Source of the DNA: Micrococcales bacterium
Lineage (GTDB): Bacteria; Actinomycetota; Actinomycetes; Actinomycetales; Microbacteriaceae
Assembly: GCA_017306245.1 (NCBI GenBank)
Contig: JAFKIY010000004.1
Span: forward strand, 1-64,000
DNA: 64,000 nucleotides
Direction: 5' to 3'
Shown one piece after another: positions 58,851 to 64,000 of the stretch; position 1 is the first letter of the stretch; every line of letters begins with the position of its first letter. Below the pieces are notes generated by a model. It saw only the letters and a program-made list of their open reading frames with translations, made no database searches and was not told the origin of the DNA. The position numbers and the translations under genes were made by a program.

Positions 58851-60017
58851 CTAGCCATCGAGCCCGAGGGCGCGCGCGATGATCATGAGCTGGACCTCAT
58901 TGGTCCCCTCGCCGATTTCCAGAATTTTCGAATCGCGGTAATGGCGCGCCACGAGGCTCTCGTTCATGAACCCGTATCCGCCGAAAATCTGCGTCGCGTC
59001 CCGCGCGTTCAACATGGCAGCGTCGCTCGCGACGAGTTTCGCGATCGCCGCTTCCGTCTTGAACTCCAGCCCGGCGTCGCACCGGCGTGCCGCGTCGAAC
59101 CAGGCGAGCCTCGACGTGTGGACTCTCGCCTGCATTTGGGCGATCGTGAACGCGATGAACTGGTGCCGGGCGATCGGGACGCCGAACACGTTGCGCGACT
59201 TCGCGTATTTCACCGACTCCTCCAGGCACCCTTCGGCCGCGCCCGTGGCGAGCGCCGCGACCGCGATCCTGCCCTCGTCGAGGGTGCGCAGGAAGTTCGC
59301 GAAGCCGCGACCACGCTCCCCCAGCAGGTTCGCTTCCGGCACGCGCACGTCGTCGAAGGTGAGCGGATGCGTGTCCGAGGCCCGCCAGCCGACCTTGTCG
59401 TAGGAGGGCTCCACGGTGAATCCGGGGGTGCCGTGCGGGACGATGATCGTGGAGAGCTCCTTCGTGACCGAACTGTCCTTGCGCGTGCGCTCCCCCGTGA
59501 CTGCAGCCACCGAGATGAAACGGGAGATCGGCGTTCCGGAGTTCGTGATGAACTGCTTCGAGCCGTTCACAACCCACTCGTGGCCGTCGAGAACGGCGGT
59601 GGTGCGCGTCGCGCCGGCATCCGACCCCGCTTCCGCCTCGGTGAGGCCGAACCCGGCCAGCGCCTTTCCCGCCACGAGGTCGGGAAGCCACTGGGCTTTC
59701 TGCTCGTCGGTGCCGTACCGGTAGATCGGCATGGCGCCGAGCCCGATGGCGGCCTCGAGCGTGATCGCGATCGACTGGTCGACGCGCGCGATGGCCTCGA
59801 TCGCCAGGCACAGCGCGAAGTAGTTCCCGCCCTGGCCGCCGTATTCCTCGGGGAACGGCAGACCGAACAGACCGAGGTCGCCCATCTGGGCCACGATGTC
59901 CATGGGCAGCTCGTGCTTCGTGTCCGCCTCATAGGAGCGCGGCGCGACAACCGTGTCGGCGAAGTCCTTCACCATCGCGTACAGGTCGAGTTCTTCCTCG
60001 GCGAGGTCGTGGTTCAT
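58851..60017 (-). CDS. Acyl-CoA dehydrogenase (likely isovaleryl-CoA type)
   Basis: A 388-residue flavoenzyme. FAD-binding [13 protein letters not shown] (about residue 125) and [13 protein letters not shown], and the signature [34 protein letters not shown] near the C-terminus, are intact. Placement between the biotin carboxylase and MaoC-like genes matches the fadE19 position in mycobacteria, so isovaleryl- or other branched acyl-CoA is the expected substrate. ATG 60017 overlaps the stop of the upstream gene (ATGA). The longer open frame is a shadow of accA1. Confidence 0.9.
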   Translation of the reverse strand: MNHDLAEEELDLYAMVKDFADTVVAPRSYEADTKHELPMDIVAQMGDLGLFGLPFPEEYGGQGGNYFALCLAIEAIARVDQSIAITLEAAIGLGAMPIYRYGTDEQKAQWLPDLVAGKALAGFGLTEAEAGSDAGATRTTAVLDGHEWVVNGSKQFITNSGTPISRFISVAAVTGERTRKDSSVTKELSTIIVPHGTPGFTVEPSYDKVGWRASDTHPLTFDDVRVPEANLLGERGRGFANFLRTLDEGRIAVAALATGAAEGCLEESVKYAKSRNVFGVPIARHQFIAFTIAQMQARVHTSRLAWFDAARRCDAGLEFKTEAAIAKLVASDAAMLNARDATQIFGGYGFMNESLVARHYRDSKILEIGEGTNEVQLMIIARALGLDG

Positions 60018-62026
60018 GGTGCTGCCTCCTCGGCATCGGGGGAAATGGTTGCGAGAAGTTCCCCAAGCTTCACGAGATCGCCCGCGTGTGCTGAATGCTG
60101 CACGGTTCCCGCGACGGGCGCGGTGAGCTTGTGTTCCATTTTCATGGCTTCCACCGTGAGAACCGTGTCGCCGGCGTCGACCCGGCTTCCGCTGTCCACA
60201 GTGACAGCCACGACCGTTCCCGGCATGGGCGAGCGGATCTCCGGGCTCGATGGGCGGCTCTCCCGCTCGATCGCGGCGAGCTCCTCCCGCAGCAGTTCGT
60301 CCCGACTGACCACGCCGAGCGGCCAGCTGAAACCGTCCTGACCGAGCCACAGGGTGTCGCCGTCCCGGGCGAATGACCACACGGTCGAAACCCCGTCGAC
60401 CTCCACGACGTTCCCGACGATGCGTCCCGCGTGCGGTGCCCCATCCACCGTGAGCGACTCCCCGCTCACCGTGACCTCCGCGCGATCGGTGGCGTTCGTC
60501 GCAAACCAGTACCGGCGGGGCACGTTCGCTCCCCCGCTCCGCCAGCCCGCAGCCGCCTGCCAGATCTCCGTGTCGCCCGCACCCGAACTTTCCGCCAGCC
60601 ACAGAGCCGCCGCGCACAGCAGCGCAGCATCCGGCTGCCGGAACTCCAGTTCGGGAAGCCGACGCTCGATGAGCGTCGTGTCGAGGCGGGCGGCGACGAC
60701 ATCCGGGTCGGACAGGAGCGCGCGCAGGTATTCGATGTTCGTGCGAACTCCGAGCACCGTGGTGTCGGCGAGTGCGCGATCCAGGCGGGAGATGGCCTGA
60801 TCGCGCGATGTGCCCCACGCGATGACTTTCGCGAGCATCGGATCGTAGTTCGGCGAGACGACGAGACCGGCGATGAGCGCGCTGTCGACGCGGACGCCCT
60901 CCCCCGCGGCCTCGCGCAGGGCGAGCACGGTTCCCGTGCTGGGGAGGAACCCGTTCTCCGGATCCTCGGCGTACAGCCGCGCCTCCACAGCGTGGCCGGT
61001 CAGGGTGACGTCGGACTGGGAGATCGCGAGCGTCTCGCCTGCCGCCACGCGCAGCTGCCAGGCGACGAGATCGATGCCGGTCACAAGCTCGGTCACCGGA
61101 TGCTCGACCTGCAGTCTCGTGTTCATCTCCATGAAGAAGAAGTCGTCCGGCGCATCGTCGGAGACGAGGAATTCGACGGTGCCCGCCCCGACGTAGTCGA
61201 CGCTGCGCGCCACCGTGCACGCGGCCTCGCCAATCCTGGCGCGCGTCTCCTCGCTCAGCAAAGCGGACGGCGCCTCCTCGATGACCTTCTGGTGCCGGCG
61301 CTGAAGCGAACACTCCCGTTCGCCCAAATGGATCACGTTTCCGTGGGCGTCGGCGAGCAGTTGCACCTCGATGTGCCGCGGGGAGGTGACGAGCTGCTCG
61401 AGAAGGAGCGTGTCGTCGCCGAATGCGGAAGCCGCGACCCGGCGTGCCGTGGCGAGCGCGTCCGCGAGCTCCGATTCCTCGAATACCGGCTCCATCCCCT
61501 TGCCGCCTCCACCGGCGGACGGCTTGATGAGGATGGGGAATCCGAGCTCGATTGCTGCAGCGTGCAATTCCGCTTCGCTCAGCCCGGGCGACGACACCCC
61601 ACGGATCACCGGGACGCCAGCGCTGGACACGTGCTCCTTCGCCCGGATCTTGTCTCCCATGAGTGCGAGAGCCTCAGTTCCTGGGCCGACGAACACGATG
61701 CCGGCCACCTCGCACGCGCGCGCGAAGTCGGCATTTTCAGAGAGGAATCCGTAGCCCGGGTGAATCGCGTTCGCCCCGACCAGCCGTGCCGCCTCGATGA
61801 TCGCGGCGATGTTCAGGTAGCTCTCCCGCGGCGCCGCCGGTCCGATGTGCATGGCGGCGTCCGCCTCGCGCACGTGCCTGGAATCCCGATCCGCGTCGCT
61901 GTACACCGCCACGGAGCGGATGCCGAGCTCGCGAAGCGTGCGGATCACCCGGCACGCGATCTCGCCGCGATTGGCCACGAGAACGGTGCCAAACGGTGGT
62001 GCGGTGTCGACGGGCATTCCGATCAC
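60014..62026 (-). CDS. accA1: Acyl-CoA carboxylase alpha subunit (biotin carboxylase + BCCP)
   Basis: A 670-residue subunit, probably of 3-methylcrotonyl-CoA carboxylase. The N-terminal biotin carboxylase domain has [16 protein letters not shown], the ATP-grasp [10 protein letters not shown], and [16 protein letters not shown]. The C-terminal carrier domain has the biotinyl lysine in EAMKMEHKL (about residue 629). The GTG start at 62024-62026 overlaps the beta-subunit stop (GTGA); ATG 62017 is an alternative. It pairs with the beta subunit upstream. Confidence 0.92.
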   Translation of the reverse strand: MIGMPVDTAPPFGTVLVANRGEIACRVIRTLRELGIRSVAVYSDADRDSRHVREADAAMHIGPAAPRESYLNIAAIIEAARLVGANAIHPGYGFLSENADFARACEVAGIVFVGPGTEALALMGDKIRAKEHVSSAGVPVIRGVSSPGLSEAELHAAAIELGFPILIKPSAGGGGKGMEPVFEESELADALATARRVAASAFGDDTLLLEQLVTSPRHIEVQLLADAHGNVIHLGERECSLQRRHQKVIEEAPSALLSEETRARIGEAACTVARSVDYVGAGTVEFLVSDDAPDDFFFMEMNTRLQVEHPVTELVTGIDLVAWQLRVAAGETLAISQSDVTLTGHAVEARLYAEDPENGFLPSTGTVLALREAAGEGVRVDSALIAGLVVSPNYDPMLAKVIAWGTSRDQAISRLDRALADTTVLGVRTNIEYLRALLSDPDVVAARLDTTLIERRLPELEFRQPDAALLCAAALWLAESSGAGDTEIWQAAAGWRSGGANVPRRYWFATNATDRAEVTVSGESLTVDGAPHAGRIVGNVVEVDGVSTVWSFARDGDTLWLGQDGFSWPLGVVSRDELLREELAAIERESRPSSPEIRSPMPGTVVAVTVDSGSRVDAGDTVLTVEAMKMEHKLTAPVAGTVQHSAHAGDLVKLGELLATISPDAEEAAP

Positions 62027-63630
62027 ATCCGGAACAGGCCGAAGGCCGGGTCGGGAAGCGGGGTGTGGGAGGCGACGGCGAGGGCGAGGCCGAGCACCGT
62101 GCGCGTGTCCGCGGGGTCGATGATCCCGTCATCCCACAGCCGGGCGGTGGAGTAGTACGGGCTCCCCTGCGCTTCGTACTGTTCGGCGATGGGGGCTTTG
62201 AACGCGGCCTCATCTTCGGCCGACCACTCTTCCCCGCGCCCCTCCAGCTGCTCGCGGCGGATGGTCGCCAGCACGCTGGACGCCTGCGGCCCGCCCATGA
62301 CGGAGATGCGGCTGGCCGGCCACATCCAGAGGAATCGCGGACTGTACGCTCGGCCGCACATGGAGTAGTTGCCTGCGCCGAACGAGCCGCCGATCACGAC
62401 GGTGAATTTGGGGACGCGGGTGGTGGCGACCGCCGTCACCATCTTCGCGCCGTCCTTCGCGATGCCGCCGGCCTCGGCGTCCTTGCCGACCATGAAACCC
62501 GAAATGTTCTGCAGGAACACGAGCGGCACTCCCCGCTGGTCGCACAGCTCGATGAAGTGGGCGCCCTTGAGCGCGGACTCGCTGAACAGGATGCCGTTGT
62601 TGGCGACGATCCCGACCGGATGACCGTGGATGCGGGCAAAACCGGTCACGAGGGTCGTGCCGTATTCGCGCTTGAACTCGTGGAATTCGCTGGCGTCGAC
62701 AAGACGCGCAATGACTTCGTGCACGTCGTAGCTGCCCTGCACATCGACGGGGACAGCACCGTACAGCTCCCCCGGCTCCACGGCCGGCTCGCGGGATTCC
62801 TGCACGTCCCATGCCTGCGCAGAGAGGGCGGGCAGCGTAGCGACGATATCCCGCACGATCTGGAGCGCGTGCTCGTCGTTTTCCGCCAGGTGGTCCGTGA
62901 CGCCGGATGTGCGCGAGTGGAGGTCACCTCCCCCCAGCTCTTCGGCGGAAACTATTTCGCCGATCGCGGCTTTCACGAGCGGGGGCCCGCCGAGGAAGAT
63001 TGTGCCCTGGTTGCGCACGATGACGGTCTCGTCGCTCATGGCCGGCACGTACGCGCCGCCCGCCGTGGAGGAGCCGAGCACGGCGGCGACCTGCGGGATC
63101 CCCTCCGCCGACATCCGCGCCTGATTGTAGAAAATGCGCCCAAAGTGATCGCGATCCGGGAACACCTCATCCTGTTTGGGCAGGAATGCGCCGCCGGAGT
63201 CGACAAGGTAGATGCACGGGAGGCGGTTCTCGCGGGCAATCTCCTGCGCCCTCAGGTGTTTCTTCACCGTCAACGGGTAGTACGTGCCGCCCTTGACGGT
63301 CGCATCGTTCGCGACGACCATGACGTGGCGCCCGTGCACGAGGCCGATCCCCGCAACGAGTCCCGCACCGGGCGAGTCGTTGTCGTACAGATCGTGGGCG
63401 GCAAGGGGCGCCACCTCGAGAAACGGGCTCGAGTCGTCGAGCAGACGGTTGACACGGTCGCGGGGAAGCAGTTTTCCGCGCGCGACGTGCCGCTCGCGCG
63501 ATTTCTCCGGACCGCCCAGCGCGGTCGCGCTCAGGCGCTCGTTCAGTTCGGCGACGAGTGCGCGCTGCGCAACGTCATTCGCCCGAAAGCTCGCGCTGCC
63601 GGTATCGAGTGCGCTGCCCAGGGTCTCCAT
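62023..63630 (-). CDS. accD1: Acyl-CoA carboxylase beta subunit (3-methylcrotonyl-CoA type)
   Basis: A 535-residue carboxyltransferase. Segments [40 protein letters not shown], and [33 protein letters not shown] are characteristic of methylcrotonyl-CoA carboxylase beta subunits. It opens the accD1-accA1-fadE-maoC-citE operon, which matches Rv2502c to Rv2498c of Mycobacterium tuberculosis and indicates leucine degradation. A TetR gene with operator-like sites is divergent. Confidence 0.92.
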   Translation of the reverse strand: METLGSALDTGSASFRANDVAQRALVAELNERLSATALGGPEKSRERHVARGKLLPRDRVNRLLDDSSPFLEVAPLAAHDLYDNDSPGAGLVAGIGLVHGRHVMVVANDATVKGGTYYPLTVKKHLRAQEIARENRLPCIYLVDSGGAFLPKQDEVFPDRDHFGRIFYNQARMSAEGIPQVAAVLGSSTAGGAYVPAMSDETVIVRNQGTIFLGGPPLVKAAIGEIVSAEELGGGDLHSRTSGVTDHLAENDEHALQIVRDIVATLPALSAQAWDVQESREPAVEPGELYGAVPVDVQGSYDVHEVIARLVDASEFHEFKREYGTTLVTGFARIHGHPVGIVANNGILFSESALKGAHFIELCDQRGVPLVFLQNISGFMVGKDAEAGGIAKDGAKMVTAVATTRVPKFTVVIGGSFGAGNYSMCGRAYSPRFLWMWPASRISVMGGPQASSVLATIRREQLEGRGEEWSAEDEAAFKAPIAEQYEAQGSPYYSTARLWDDGIIDPADTRTVLGLALAVASHTPLPDPAFGLFRM

Positions 63631-63688
63631 CGGCGACTCCCGCTTCGTGGGCTGGTTCGTGGACTGCTTGTGGTGCGGATGACACTGG

Positions 63689-63730
63689 GGTTAGTGTTGC
63701 CCGTGGAAACTAGGTTAGTGACCGCTAACC
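63689..63730. promoter_or_regulatory. Operator-like repeats between accD1 and the divergent tetR
   Basis: GGTTAGTG occurs at 63689-63696 and again at 63713-63720, 24 bases apart. The second copy is followed by ACCGCTAACC, forming the inverted repeat GGTTAG-N6-CTAACC (63713-63730). The site lies in the 125-base divergent region and is probably bound by the TetR protein to control both directions. Confidence 0.6.
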
Positions 63731-63755
63731 GATTTGTCTATGGGCGGGAACGACG

Positions 63756-64000
63756 ATGAGCGTATCGACCTCGCGCAGCGCCGCGAAAGCGAGCCGCCGC
63801 GCCGCGCTCCTCGCCGCTGCGGCATGCCTGTTCGCCGAACGCGGCTACGCCGGCACGTCCATCGAAGATCTCGGCGCCCAGGCGGGCGTGAGCGGCCCCG
63901 CCCTGTACAAGCATTTCGCCGGCAAACAGGCGATCCTCGCGGCAATTCTCCTGGACGCGAGCAGCGGGTTGTACTCCGGCGGACTCGAGGTCGTGTCGGG
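63756..64000 (+). CDS. TetR family regulator, N-terminal part (cut by window edge)
   Basis: Starts MSVSTSRSAAKASRRAALL and continues past the window end. The helix-turn-helix CLFAERGYAGTSIEDLGAQA, then GVSGPALYKHFAGKQAIL (about residues 24-62) is clearly TetR type. ATG 63756 follows GGGCGGGAA. Being divergent from the accD1 operon with shared operator-like repeats, it is likely its local repressor, like the regulators of leucine/isovalerate genes elsewhere. Confidence 0.88.
   Translation, partial: MSVSTSRSAAKASRRAALLAAAACLFAERGYAGTSIEDLGAQAGVSGPALYKHFAGKQAILAAILLDASSGLYSGGLEVVS

Overview
The window is about 64 kb of high-GC actinobacterial chromosome. The arginine (argCJBDFGH), lexA/recA/recX, ftsK-pgsA-cinA-clgR, dapB-thyX-dapA-rnj and gluABCD neighbourhoods, together with the rRNA leader and protein sequences, suggest a member of the Microbacteriaceae (Leifsonia/Microbacterium relatives). 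This assignment is an inference from gene content and order; the 16S gene in the window would settle it. Nearly all genes are housekeeping, and most lie on the minus strand in tightly overlapping operons (ATGA, GTGA and TTGA overlaps).

Layout: an rRNA operon reads leftwards off the window edge (23S 5' part, tRNA-less spacer, complete 16S, long leader and promoter; 1-3.1 kb). Next come tyrS and a DUF817 membrane protein, a divergent SatD-like/membrane protein pair with a twin operator, and mpg with the arginine operon (6.8-15.3 kb). A DUF937 protein faces pheST. A glutamate-type ABC transporter, an SpoU methyltransferase and the infC-rpmI-rplT operon follow (19.7-25.3 kb). infC starts at AUC and has a long candidate regulatory leader. 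Histidine genes hisCBH-priA lie next, then an SOS divergon (LysM protein/lexA), hflX, dapF-miaA-miaB, recA-recX with SOS control, clgR, cinA, pgsA, ftsK, rnj and dapA.

The least ordinary spot is 46.9-48.2 kb. A roughly 1.25-kb insert separates thyX from dapA. It is bounded by a diverged 25-bp direct repeat of the thyX 3' end. It holds one gene, an AbiEi-like HTH fused to a Vsr-like DUF559 endonuclease, surrounded by six copies of a TTGTGCAGGACAT motif. This is my best candidate for an undescribed selfish or defence module.

After that come thyX, an OsmC protein, dapB, a phosphatase, an M16 peptidase, a TetR regulator with a visible operator, an aldo/keto reductase, a PEBP-like protein, and a leaderless arsR-sulP operon. 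The window ends with a leucine-degradation-type cluster (accD1-accA1-fadE-maoC-citE) divergent from a TetR gene cut by the window edge.

A second genome-scale signal is a REP-like palindrome family (GCTCCCT...AGGGAGC). Two copies sit in frame inside pheT and one lies between rplT and trmH. The SOS parts fit together: LexA boxes are visible before lexA/LysM and before recA, and recX follows recA. Coordinates of RNA ends and of non-ATG starts are estimates from sequence features.
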